This document shows positions 23,412-30,958 of a DNA stretch of 32,281 nucleotides, one piece after another. The stretch lies in the NCBI RefSeq assembly GCF_001476285.1, contig NZ_LDRU01000083.1, positions 1-32,281 on the forward strand, read 5' to 3'. The DNA is from Microbacterium testaceum (GTDB lineage Bacteria > Actinomycetota > Actinomycetes > Actinomycetales > Microbacteriaceae). The notes beneath the pieces are model-generated. The model made no database searches. It was given only the letters and a program-made list of their open reading frames with translations, and was not told the DNA's origin. The position numbers and the translations under genes are program-made. Positions within the stretch are counted from its first letter, which is position 1; every line of letters begins with the position of its first letter.

Positions 23412-24869
23412 GTGAGTCAGACGCAGTCGATACCCGCCAACGCTTTCACCATGCGGAGCCCCTTCGGTCGAAGAGCCATCGTGCTCTCGGTCGCCGCCGC
23501 GGTGGGCGGGTTCCTCTTCGGCTTCGACTCCTCCGTCATCAACGGCGCGGTCCAGTCGATCGAGACCGAGTACACGAAGGTGCCGACCCTCACCGGCTTC
23601 GTCGTCGCGATCGCCCTCATCGGGTGCGCGATCGGCGCGATCGCCGCCGGTGCCCTGTCGGACCGCTTCGGTCGCCTCAAGGTCATGATGGTCGGCGCCG
23701 TGCTCTTCCTGGCGTCGTCGATCGGATCGGCACTGACGTTCAGCGTCCTGGACCTCACGATCTGGCGCGTCATCGGCGGTCTCGGCATCGGCATCGCCTC
23801 GGTGGTCGCACCCGCCTACATCGCCGAGGTCGCGCCCCGGCAGATCCGCGGCAGCCTCGCATCGCTGCAGCAGCTCGCGATCACCCTCGGCATCTTCGCC
23901 GCCCTGCTCAGCAACGCCCTCCTCGTGGGTGCCGCGGGCGGCACGGCCGACAACCAGCTCTGGTGGGGGCTCGAGGCCTGGCGGTGGATGTTCCTCGTCG
24001 GCGTCGTCCCCGCCGCCGTCTACGGTCTTCTGGCGTTCACGATGCCCGAGTCTCCGCGCTTCCTCCTCGCACGCGGCCGCGCCGACGAGGCCCGCGCGAT
24101 CTTCGCGCGCCTGGTGCCGCCGGCCGACCTCGACAAGACCATCAACGAACTGACCAGCGCGATCGAGACCGACCGCAAGAACAAGGGCGCATCGATCGCC
24201 GGCAAGGCGCTGGGCCTTCAGCCGATCGTCTGGATCGGCATCATCCTGTCGGTGTTCCAGCAGTTCGTCGGCATCAACGTGATCTTCTACTACTCCACGA
24301 GCCTCTGGCGGGCGGTGGGCTTCGACGAGGGTGACTCGCTGCTCATCGGCGTGATCACCTCGGTCACGAACGTGCTCGTGACCCTCATCGCCATCTGGCT
24401 GGTGGACCGGGTCGGTCGCAAGCCCCTGCTGCTCGTCGGCTCGGCCCTGATGACGCTGTCGCTCGGTGCGATGGCGCTGGCGTTCTCGTTCGCCACCGGC
24501 TCGGGCCAGGACGTCTCGCTCCCGGGCATCTGGGCGCCGGTCGCCCTCGTCGCGGCGAACCTGTTCGTCGTCGGCTTCGGCGCCTCGTGGGGCCCGCTGG
24601 TGTGGGTGCTCCTCGGCGAGATCTTCCCCAGCCGCATCCGCGGAAAGGCGCTCGGCGTCGCCGCCGGTGCGCAGTGGCTCGCCAACTTCCTCGTGTCGTG
24701 GACCTTCCCGCAGCTGGCCGACTGGTCACTCGCGATCACCTACGGCGGGTACGCGTTCTTCGCCGCCCTGTCGTTCGTCTTCGTCCTGTGGAAGATCCCC
24801 GAGACCAAGGGCATGGAACTCGAGCAGACCGAGACCCTTTTCGTCCGCAAACCGAAGAAAACCGCCTGA
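23412..24869 (+). CDS. MFS sugar porter (sugar:H+ symporter type)
   Basis: A 485-residue, 12-helix transporter of the sugar porter family (XylE/AraE/GLUT-like). Signatures are [15 protein letters not shown] in helix 1, DRFGRLKVM after helix 2, the R-x-x-x-G/E-rich [41 protein letters not shown] after helix 6, [13 protein letters not shown] in helix 7, [10 protein letters not shown] and the closing PETKGMELE. The QQ-x3-GIN element belongs to the sugar site of hexose and pentose carriers; the sugar is not determined. The GTG 23412 start fits a leaderless promoter. It stands divergent from rsmA at the point where other actinobacteria carry rpfB. A 38-residue ORF follows after 12 bases. Confidence 0.93.
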   Translation: MSQTQSIPANAFTMRSPFGRRAIVLSVAAAVGGFLFGFDSSVINGAVQSIETEYTKVPTLTGFVVAIALIGCAIGAIAAGALSDRFGRLKVMMVGAVLFLASSIGSALTFSVLDLTIWRVIGGLGIGIASVVAPAYIAEVAPRQIRGSLASLQQLAITLGIFAALLSNALLVGAAGGTADNQLWWGLEAWRWMFLVGVVPAAVYGLLAFTMPESPRFLLARGRADEARAIFARLVPPADLDKTINELTSAIETDRKNKGASIAGKALGLQPIVWIGIILSVFQQFVGINVIFYYSTSLWRAVGFDEGDSLLIGVITSVTNVLVTLIAIWLVDRVGRKPLLLVGSALMTLSLGAMALAFSFATGSGQDVSLPGIWAPVALVAANLFVVGFGASWGPLVWVLLGEIFPSRIRGKALGVAAGAQWLANFLVSWTFPQLADWSLAITYGGYAFFAALSFVFVLWKIPETKGMELEQTETLFVRKPKKTA

Positions 24870-24881
24870 GAGGACCGGAAC

Positions 24882-24998
24882 ATGACCAACAACTCGAAGT
24901 CGCACGAAGAGATCCGCGAAGAGCGCGAGGCAGCCCAGAAGGAGAAGGATCGCCTGGAGCGCGCCGAAGAAGCCCGTCTCGACGACGAGAAGCGCTGA
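24882..24998 (+). CDS. 38-residue highly charged small protein
   Basis: The frame opens MTNNSKSHEEIREEREA and closes ARLDDEKR. About half the residues are charged (Glu, Asp, Lys, Arg), without cysteine or hydrophobic stretches, and the pattern predicts one long amphipathic or coiled-coil helix. ATG 24882 follows the sugar porter stop by 12 bases and has GAGAGGACCGG upstream, so co-expression with the porter is likely. A strong hairpin at 25015-25046 follows. The codon usage is GC-ending like its neighbours. I do not recognise a family; the tight placement between a real gene and a terminator is the main reason to believe it. Confidence 0.65.
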   Translation: MTNNSKSHEEIREEREAAQKEKDRLERAEEARLDDEKR

Positions 24999-25014
24999 TC
25001 TCGACCCGAATGAC

Positions 25015-25046
25015 GAAGGCCGGCTCCCCGCGGGGTGCCGGCCTTC
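25015..25046. terminator. hairpin between convergent porter unit and tatD
   Basis: GAAGGCCGGC (25015-25024) pairs with GCCGGCCTTC (25037-25046), and CCCC/GGGG extends the stem inside after a T-T mismatch. It lies between the small-protein stop (24998) and the tatD stop (25059) and is positioned to end transcription from both strands. There is no good T tract on either side. Confidence 0.65.
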
Positions 25047-25058
25047 GCGGTGCCGGGG

Positions 25059-25976
25059 TCAGAACGGTCCGTACACCTCGAGGGTGTTCGCGGCGACCTG
25101 GGCACCGAGCTCGTCGGCATCCATCCCCCGCTCGGCCGCGAGGAAGCGGAGCGTGACCGGGATGAGGTACGGCGCGTTCGGGCGGCCACGGTAGGGCGCG
25201 GGCGTCAGGAACGGCGCGTCGGTCTCGACGAGGATGCGCTCGAGCGGCGTCACCGCGAGAGCATCGCGCAGGTTCTGCGCGTTCTTGAAGGTCACGTTGC
25301 CGGCGAACGAGAGGTAGTAGCCGCGGTCGGCGGCGATCCGCGCCATCTCGGCATCACCGGAGAAGCAGTGGAACACGGTCTTCTCGGGTGCGCCGACGCG
25401 CTCGAGGGTCTCGAGCACGGCGTCGTGGGCGTCGCGATCGTGGATCTGCATGGCGATCCCGTGCTTCTTCGCGAGCGCGATGTGCGCCTCGAACGAGCGG
25501 ATCTGAGCCGGGATGCCATCGGCGTCGGTTCGGAAGAAGTCGAGGCCCGTCTCACCGATCGCCCGCACCCGGGGAGCGGCGGCGAGCTCGTCGATGACCG
25601 CGATCGCGGAATCCAGCTCACCCGCGCGCTCGTAGACGGGAGCCTCGTTCGGGTGGATCGCCACGGCGGCCAGCACCCGAGGGTGCGTGTCGGCCGCCCA
25701 TGCCGACCAGCGCGACGAGTCGACGTCGCCGCCGGCCTGGACGACGCCGTGCACTCCCACGGCCAGGGCACGCTCGAGCTGCTCGTCGAGCGACAGTCCT
25801 GTCTCGCCGTCCTCGATCTCGAGGTGCGTGTGGTTGTCGTAGACGGGCACGCCGAGCGGCTCGGGCGCGGGCGGGTAGCTCACGTCGCGACGGCCGTCCG
25901 TCGAACGCTCCCGCACGTACTGGCTCGGGTCGCCGCCCTCAATGGTGCCGCGGGGCCGCTCGACGGGGGTGCTCAT
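25059..25976 (-). CDS. tatD: TatD-family metal-dependent hydrolase / 3'-5' DNase
   Basis: A TIM-barrel hydrolase of the amidohydrolase superfamily; TatD proteins act as 3'-5' exonucleases on DNA or RNA. The 305-residue protein has metal ligands in NHTHLEI (H49, H51), IGETGLDFF, QIHDRDAH, FHCFSGD and ETDAPFLTP, followed by PYRGRPNAPYLIP, the family closing motif. About 44 residues precede the first motif, longer than usual, rich in Arg, Pro and Asp. ATG 25976 overlaps the metG stop (ATGA 25973-25976), so it is translated with metG, the typical actinobacterial pair. Confidence 0.93.
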   Translation of the reverse strand: MSTPVERPRGTIEGGDPSQYVRERSTDGRRDVSYPPAPEPLGVPVYDNHTHLEIEDGETGLSLDEQLERALAVGVHGVVQAGGDVDSSRWSAWAADTHPRVLAAVAIHPNEAPVYERAGELDSAIAVIDELAAAPRVRAIGETGLDFFRTDADGIPAQIRSFEAHIALAKKHGIAMQIHDRDAHDAVLETLERVGAPEKTVFHCFSGDAEMARIAADRGYYLSFAGNVTFKNAQNLRDALAVTPLERILVETDAPFLTPAPYRGRPNAPYLIPVTLRFLAAERGMDADELGAQVAANTLEVYGPF

Positions 25977-27547
25977 GCCTGCTCGACGCGCGGGAACAGC
26001 GGCGAGAGCCCGTTCACCGACGATCCGGGACGCAGCACGCCCCACTGACCGGCATCGCGCAGCGGCTGCTCGTGCAGACGGCCGATGCTCTCGGCGGCAC
26101 CCAGCGCGATCCACAGCTTCTCGGTCGCGATCGGCATGACCGGCGACAGCAGCACGGCGAGCGCGCGGAGTCCCTCGGCGGCCGTGTACAGCACCGTGCC
26201 GAGGCGCTCGCGCTTCTCGGGGTCCTTCGCCAGAGCCCATGGCTCGTTGTCGGTGATGTACCCGTTGAGCGCGTCGACGATCGTCCAGATCGCGGCGATC
26301 GCCTCGTCGATACGGAACTTCTCGATGGCCGCGTCCGCGTTCGTCGCGGCATCCGCCACCGTCTGCTGGATCGCGCGATCGATCTCGGTGAGCGCGCCCG
26401 AGGGCGGCACGATCCCCTCGAAGTACCGCTCGATCATCGCGATCGTGCGGGATGCCAAGTTGCCGAAGCCGTTGGCGAGTTCGGCCTGGTAACGGGCCGA
26501 GAGGTCTTCCCACGAGAACGACCCGTCCTGACCGAACGCGATCGCGGAGAGGAAGTAGAACCGGTAGGCGTCGGAGCCGAAGACGTCGGTGATCTCCGTC
26601 GGGGCGATGCCGGTGAGCTTGGACTTCGACATCTTCTCGCCGCCGACGAGCAGCCAGCCGTGCGCGAAGACGCCGCGGGGCACCTCGAGGCCTGCTGCCA
26701 TCAGCATCGCGGGCCAGATGACGGCGTGGAAGCGCAGGATGTCTTTGCCGACCACGTGGAAGGCGGGCCAGCGGCGCGCGAACTCCTCGGGGTCGGTGCC
26801 GTAGCCGATCGCCGTGGCGTAGTTCAGCAGAGCGTCGACCCACACGTAGATGACGTGGGAGTCGTCCCACGGCACCTGGATGCCCCAGTCGAAGGTCGAC
26901 CGCGAGATCGACAGGTCTTTCAGGCCGTTCTTCACGAACGATACGACCTCGTTGCGCGCCGACTCCGGGCGCACGAAGTCGGGCACCGTCTTGTAGAGCT
27001 CGAGCAGGGGCTCCTGGAACTCGCTGAGCTTGAAGAAGTAGTTCTTCTCCTGCAGCAGTTCGAGCGGCTTCGAGTGGATCGCGCAGACCTTGAGTCCCTC
27101 GAAGGGGCCCTCGCCGTCGACGATCTCGGCCTCGGTCTTGAACTCCTCGCACCCGACGCAGTACAGCGCCTCGAACTCGCCGGCGTAGATGTACCCCCGG
27201 TCGTAGAGCGCCTGCACGAACTTGGCCACGCGCTCCTCGTGGCGCGGCTGGCTCGTGCGGATGAAGTCGTCGTTGGCGACGTCGAGCGTCTTCAGCAGGG
27301 GGAACCACGACTCGCCCACGAGCTTGTCGACCCACTCCTGCGGGGTGTGGTTGTTCGCGGCCGCGGCACGCATCATCTTCTGGCCGTGCTCGTCGGTGCC
27401 GGTCAGCATCCAGGTGTCGTCACCGGCCTGGCGGTGCCAGCGCGCGAGCGTGTCCACAGCCACGGTCGTATAGCCGTGGCCGATGTGGGGGACGTCGCTC
27501 GGGTAATAGATCGGCGTCGTGATGTAGAAGGATCGGCCGGAAGTCAC
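25973..27547 (-). CDS. metG: methionyl-tRNA synthetase
   Basis: Charges tRNA-Met with methionine in the cytosol. The 524-residue class I synthetase has HIGH (21-24) in PSDVPHIGHGYTT, GTDEHGQKM, a zinc knuckle CVGC with a second pair CAIH, WVDALLNYATAIGYG, and the KMSKS loop GGEKMSKSKLTG (about 300-308). It ends after the anticodon domain with no C-terminal tRNA-binding extension, as in many actinobacteria. The start GTG 27547 is supported by TAGAAT six bases upstream (27559-27554); no Shine-Dalgarno is present, so the message is probably leaderless. The stop overlaps tatD. Confidence 0.97.
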   Translation of the reverse strand: MTSGRSFYITTPIYYPSDVPHIGHGYTTVAVDTLARWHRQAGDDTWMLTGTDEHGQKMMRAAAANNHTPQEWVDKLVGESWFPLLKTLDVANDDFIRTSQPRHEERVAKFVQALYDRGYIYAGEFEALYCVGCEEFKTEAEIVDGEGPFEGLKVCAIHSKPLELLQEKNYFFKLSEFQEPLLELYKTVPDFVRPESARNEVVSFVKNGLKDLSISRSTFDWGIQVPWDDSHVIYVWVDALLNYATAIGYGTDPEEFARRWPAFHVVGKDILRFHAVIWPAMLMAAGLEVPRGVFAHGWLLVGGEKMSKSKLTGIAPTEITDVFGSDAYRFYFLSAIAFGQDGSFSWEDLSARYQAELANGFGNLASRTIAMIERYFEGIVPPSGALTEIDRAIQQTVADAATNADAAIEKFRIDEAIAAIWTIVDALNGYITDNEPWALAKDPEKRERLGTVLYTAAEGLRALAVLLSPVMPIATEKLWIALGAAESIGRLHEQPLRDAGQWGVLRPGSSVNGLSPLFPRVEQA

Positions 27548-27553
27548 CCCAGG

Positions 27554-27559
27554 ATTCTA
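27554..27559 (-). promoter_or_regulatory. -10 element (TAGAAT) for leaderless metG-tatD
   Basis: TAGAAT, then CCTGGG (six bases), then GTG 27547 on the minus strand. It is the closest match to TATAAT among the leaderless promoters here. It lies in the 55-base gap after the LacI gene, so metG has its own promoter. Confidence 0.6.
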
Positions 27560-27602
27560 CGGGGGCGCGCTCGACCCCGGCGGTCGCGTGACGACGGGCC
27601 GC

Positions 27603-28619
27603 TCACGCGGAGTCGCGCGGGACGAGAGTGGTCGCGAGGACGACCGGGGCGGCGGGCCGTCCGGCGATGGCATCCAGCAGCAGGGTCACCATGCGCTCGC
27701 TGAGCTGCTCCCAGGGCTGGCGCATCGTGGTGAGCGCGGGCTCGTGCGTGGCCGCCAGGCCGGAGTCGTCGAAACCTGCCACAGCGACGTCCTCGGGCAC
27801 GCGACGTCCGGCACGCCGGAGCGTCTGCACCGCGCCCGCCGCCATCGAGTCGGACGCGGCGAAGACGGCGTCGATGTCAGGGGCCTTCTCGAGCAGGCGT
27901 GCCATCGCGGCGGCCCCGGAGTCCGACGAGTAGTCGCCCCTCTCGACGAGGGCCGGGTCGAAGTCGGAGCCCATCTCGTCGCGGAAGCCGACCAACCGGA
28001 AGCGGCCGCCGGGGGTGTCGTCGGGTCCGGCGATCATGGCGATGCGGCGGTGCCCGCGGGAGCGCAGGTAGGCGGTCATCTCCCGCGCCGAACCGCTCTC
28101 ATCGACCGAGACGCTCAGCACCTCGGCGCGATGGCCGAGAGGGACGCCGCACGAGACGGTCGGGATTCCGGCCTCGAGCAACGAGTCCAGGAGCGGATCG
28201 GCCTCGTGCGACGAGATGAGCAGCACTCCGTCGACGTGGCCCGCGCGGACGTAGTGCTCGACGGTGGCGCGCTCGGCCGGTGTACCGGCGATGAGGAGGA
28301 CGAGGGTCATCCCCCGCTCCGACAGCGCCGCGGCGGCGCCGCGCAGGAGGAGCGCGAAGGTGGGGTCGTCGAACAGCAGGTGCTGCGGCTCGGTCATGAG
28401 GAAGGCGAGCGATCCGGACCGACCCGTCGCAAGGCTTCGCGCCGCGTGGTTGGCGGTGTACCCGGTGCGCTCGATCGCCTCTTCGACGGCGATGCGGGCA
28501 TCCGGCGACACCCAGTGGCCGCCGTTGATGACGCGTGACACGGTGCCGCGAGAGACCCCGGCGGCGGCCGCGACATCGCGAATCGTCGGCTTACGACGAG
28601 CCGTCGGGGTCGGTTCCAT
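27603..28619 (-). CDS. LacI-family transcriptional regulator
   Basis: A 338-residue repressor. The helix-turn-helix and hinge are at about 11-60: PTIRDVAAAAGVSRGTVSRVINGG followed by RTGYTANHAARSLATGR, the hinge helix that opens the minor groove at a central CG. The rest is a periplasmic-binding-protein-like effector domain with FDDPTFALLLRGA, VDGVLLISSH, GHRRIAMIAGP, VFAASDSMAAGAV and VAGFDDSGLA. ATG 28619 is six bases after TAGCAT (28631-28626). It is divergent from the GH42 gene; two copies of an operator-like palindrome lie between them, so it probably represses the beta-galactosidase unit in the absence of a galactoside inducer, and perhaps itself. Confidence 0.93.
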   Translation of the reverse strand: MEPTPTARRKPTIRDVAAAAGVSRGTVSRVINGGHWVSPDARIAVEEAIERTGYTANHAARSLATGRSGSLAFLMTEPQHLLFDDPTFALLLRGAAAALSERGMTLVLLIAGTPAERATVEHYVRAGHVDGVLLISSHEADPLLDSLLEAGIPTVSCGVPLGHRAEVLSVSVDESGSAREMTAYLRSRGHRRIAMIAGPDDTPGGRFRLVGFRDEMGSDFDPALVERGDYSSDSGAAAMARLLEKAPDIDAVFAASDSMAAGAVQTLRRAGRRVPEDVAVAGFDDSGLAATHEPALTTMRQPWEQLSERMVTLLLDAIAGRPAAPVVLATTLVPRDSA

Positions 28620-28625
28620 GCCGGA

Positions 28626-28631
28626 ATGCTA
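28626..28631 (-). promoter_or_regulatory. -10 element (TAGCAT) for leaderless lacI-type gene
   Basis: TAGCAT, then TCCGGC (six bases), then ATG 28619 on the minus strand. No ribosome site is present. The nearer operator arm starts 40 bases upstream of this hexamer. Confidence 0.55.
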
Positions 28632-28670
28632 TCTGTCCACGCGTGCGTCTCCGGTCGTGCCACGCGGGCC

Positions 28671-28688
28671 GACTGGGACCGGTCACAG
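28671..28688 (+). promoter_or_regulatory. operator arm O1 for the LacI-family regulator
   Basis: GACTGGGACCGGTCACAG is the exact reverse complement of the arm at 28742-28759. Its core TGGGACCGGTCACA (28674-28687) is itself a near-palindrome centred on CG, the form of LacI-family operators (compare CebR's TGGGAGCGCTCCCA). Binding by the adjacent regulator is inferred. Confidence 0.7.
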
Positions 28689-28741
28689 TTCGATAACGAA
28701 GGAGGGGACGAGGTTGCATTGCGCGGCCGAGGCAACGGAGG

Positions 28742-28759
28742 CTGTGACCGGTCCCAGTC
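28742..28759 (-). promoter_or_regulatory. operator arm O2 for the LacI-family regulator
   Basis: CTGTGACCGGTCCCAGTC mirrors O1 perfectly over 18 bases. The two operator centres are 69 bases apart, a distance that could support looping or cooperative repression. O2 lies 30 bases before the GH42 start codon, where a bound repressor would block initiation or early elongation. Confidence 0.7.
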
Positions 28760-28788
28760 AGGGCCGCACGAAGATCCGATGGAGTGTC

Positions 28789-30804
28789 ATGACCCGCGTT
28801 ACCCCCTGGCCCGCTCTCGACGGCATCGCGTACGGCGGTGACTTCAACCCCGAGCAGTGGCCCCGCGAGGTCTGGGACGAGGACGTGCGCCTCATGCGCG
28901 AAGCCGGCGTCAATCTCGTGAGCGTCGGGATCTTCTCGTGGGCCCTCATCGAGCGCAGCGAGGGCGTCTTCGACTTCGCCTGGCTCGACGACCTCCTCGA
29001 CCTGTTGAACGACAACGGCATCCACGTCGATCTCGGCACGCCCACCGCGTCGCCGCCCGCCTGGTTCTTCCACGCCCACCCAGAGGCACGCGTGGTGACC
29101 CGCGACGGCCGCACGATGGGCTTCGGCTCGCGGGGCATGGCATCCCCCTCCTCCCCCGCCTACCGCGCGGCGATCGCCCGTATCGCCGGCGCACTCGCCG
29201 CGCGCTACGCCGCGCACCCCGCTGTGGTCATGTGGCACGTGCACAACGAGTACGGCGTGCCCGTCGGCGAGGACTACTCCCCCGCCTCGGTCGCCGCCTT
29301 CCGCGACTGGCTGCGCGAACGGTACGGCTCGCTCGACGGCCTCAACGCGGCGTGGGGCACCGCTTTCTGGGGCCAGCACTACGGCGACTGGGAGCACGTG
29401 GGCGCCCCCGCCGACGCTCCGAGCGTCGTCAACCCCGCGCAGCGCCTCGACTTCGCCCGATTCACCGACCACCAGCTGCGCGCCTGCTTCCGCGTCGAAC
29501 GGGATGCCATCCGCGAGCAGGCCGCGCAACCCGTCACGACCAACTTCATGGCGAATCAGAGCTGGACCACCGACCTGTGGGCATGGGGCAGAGAGGTCGA
29601 CATCGTCTCCGACGACCACTACCTGTGGGCCGCCGACCCCGAAGGGCACGTGGGGCTCGCGATCGCCGCCGACCTCTCGCGCTCGGTCGGCGGGGGCGCC
29701 CCGTGGATCCTCATGGAGCACTCCACCTCGGCCGTGAACTGGCAGCCGCGCAACGTCGCCAAACGCCCGGGTGAGATGGCCCGCAACTCACTCACGCATC
29801 TCGCCCGCGGTGCCGACGCGATCCTCTTCTTCCAGTGGCGAGCCTCGCGCTCCGGCGCCGAGAAGTTCCACTCGGCGATGCTCCCCCACGCGGGCACCGC
29901 CTCCCGCGTCTGGCGCGAAGTCGTCGATCTCGGCGACGTGCTCGGCCGTCTGGGCGAGGTGCGCGGGGCGCGCGTGCAGGCCGAGGCCGCGGTGCTGTGG
30001 GACTTCGAGTCGTTCTGGGCGCAGGACCTCGAGTGGCGTCCCTCGGTCGACGTCACCCACCAGGCGCAGGTGCGCGCGTACTACGAGCAGCTCTGGCGCG
30101 ACGGGATCACCGTCGACTTCGCGCTGCCCGGACACGACCTGTCGGGCTACCGCCTGGTCGTCGTCCCGGCTCAGTACCTGCTGTCGACCGCGGATGCCGA
30201 CAACCTCGCCGCCTACGTACGCGGCGGCGGCACGCTGGTGGTGTCCTTCTTCTCGGGCATCGTCGACGAGAACGACGCCGTGCATCCCGGCGGCTACCTC
30301 GCTCCCCTTGCCGAGGTGCTCGGTGTGCGTGTGGAGGAGTTCCTGCCGTTGCGCGAAGGCGAGACGACGACGCTCGAACGAGCCGACGGCGCTGCCCTCA
30401 CGGCTCGCGCGTGGGCGGAGGACCTCCTCGTCGACGGTGCCGAGATCATGGCCCGCTACATCGACGGTCCGGCCGCCGGGCGCGCCGCCCTCACCCGCCA
30501 CGCGTACGGCGCGGGAACCGGCTGGTACGTGTCGACGAGCCTGGATGCCGACAGCCTCGCCCAGGTCATGGCTGCCGCCTATGCCGACGCCGGGGTCTCG
30601 GCATCCCTCCTCCCGGCCGGATGCGAGGTGGTCGTCCGACGCTCCGACGACCACGACTTCACCTTCGTCGTCAATCATCGCGACGACGCCGTCGACCTCT
30701 TCCTCGACGGCACCGAGCTCCTCACGGGCGCCTCCACCGGCGGTGCGCTGACGGTTCCCGCGGGCGGCGTCGCCGTCGTCCGCACCGCACGTGAGGAGGT
30801 CTGA
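28789..30804 (+). CDS. GH42 beta-galactosidase
   Basis: Retaining beta-galactosidase of glycoside hydrolase family 42, 671 residues, a typical length. It has no signal peptide, so it should act on imported galactosides in the cytosol. The N-terminal barrel begins GIAYGGDFNPEQWP. The acid/base is E154 in MWHVHNEYG and the nucleophile E310 in ILMEHSTSAVNWQPRN. A trimerization domain follows (WDFESFWAQD, VVVPAQYLLS) and a short beta-sandwich ends the protein. The start ATG 28789 with GGAG at 28781-28784 is chosen because it directly precedes the conserved N-terminus; the frame is open far upstream, but that overlaps the regulator and operators. The sugar-binding lipoprotein follows 154 bases later. 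Confidence 0.95.
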   Translation: MTRVTPWPALDGIAYGGDFNPEQWPREVWDEDVRLMREAGVNLVSVGIFSWALIERSEGVFDFAWLDDLLDLLNDNGIHVDLGTPTASPPAWFFHAHPEARVVTRDGRTMGFGSRGMASPSSPAYRAAIARIAGALAARYAAHPAVVMWHVHNEYGVPVGEDYSPASVAAFRDWLRERYGSLDGLNAAWGTAFWGQHYGDWEHVGAPADAPSVVNPAQRLDFARFTDHQLRACFRVERDAIREQAAQPVTTNFMANQSWTTDLWAWGREVDIVSDDHYLWAADPEGHVGLAIAADLSRSVGGGAPWILMEHSTSAVNWQPRNVAKRPGEMARNSLTHLARGADAILFFQWRASRSGAEKFHSAMLPHAGTASRVWREVVDLGDVLGRLGEVRGARVQAEAAVLWDFESFWAQDLEWRPSVDVTHQAQVRAYYEQLWRDGITVDFALPGHDLSGYRLVVVPAQYLLSTADADNLAAYVRGGGTLVVSFFSGIVDENDAVHPGGYLAPLAEVLGVRVEEFLPLREGETTTLERADGAALTARAWAEDLLVDGAEIMARYIDGPAAGRAALTRHAYGAGTGWYVSTSLDADSLAQVMAAAYADAGVSASLLPAGCEVVVRRSDDHDFTFVVNHRDDAVDLFLDGTELLTGASTGGALTVPAGGVAVVRTAREEV

Positions 30805-30816
30805 CGGGCCGGCACC

Positions 30817-30939
30817 CGACCCCGCACGACACCCGGCCGCACCGATGCGTCCGGGTGATGAGGGCCGCGAGGACAGCGACCCCGCACGACCCGACCGCGA
30901 CGATCGCGGTCGCCCGACCCGACCGCAATGGCTGCGGTC
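30817..30939 (+). repeat. direct repeats and twin hairpins in the GH42-SBP gap
   Basis: CGACCCCGCACGAC occurs at 30817-30830 and 30877-30890 (60-base period). Two hairpins follow in tandem with a 28-base period: GACCGCGA-CGA-TCGCGGTC (30893-30911) and GACCGCA-N5-TGCGGTC (30921-30939). No T tract follows, so they are not standard terminators; they end seven bases before the ribosome site AAGGGA of the next gene and may affect mRNA stability or translation. Confidence 0.7.
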
Positions 30940-30958
30940 GCACAGAAAGGGACCTCCC

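Noticed and set aside
27548..27602. T-box or SAM riboswitch ahead of metG
   Set aside because: The gap is only 55 bases and metG appears leaderless, leaving no room for a riboswitch.
25700..27703. 667-codon open frame on the plus strand
   Set aside because: Antisense to metG and tatD, both certain genes, and without any recognisable domain.
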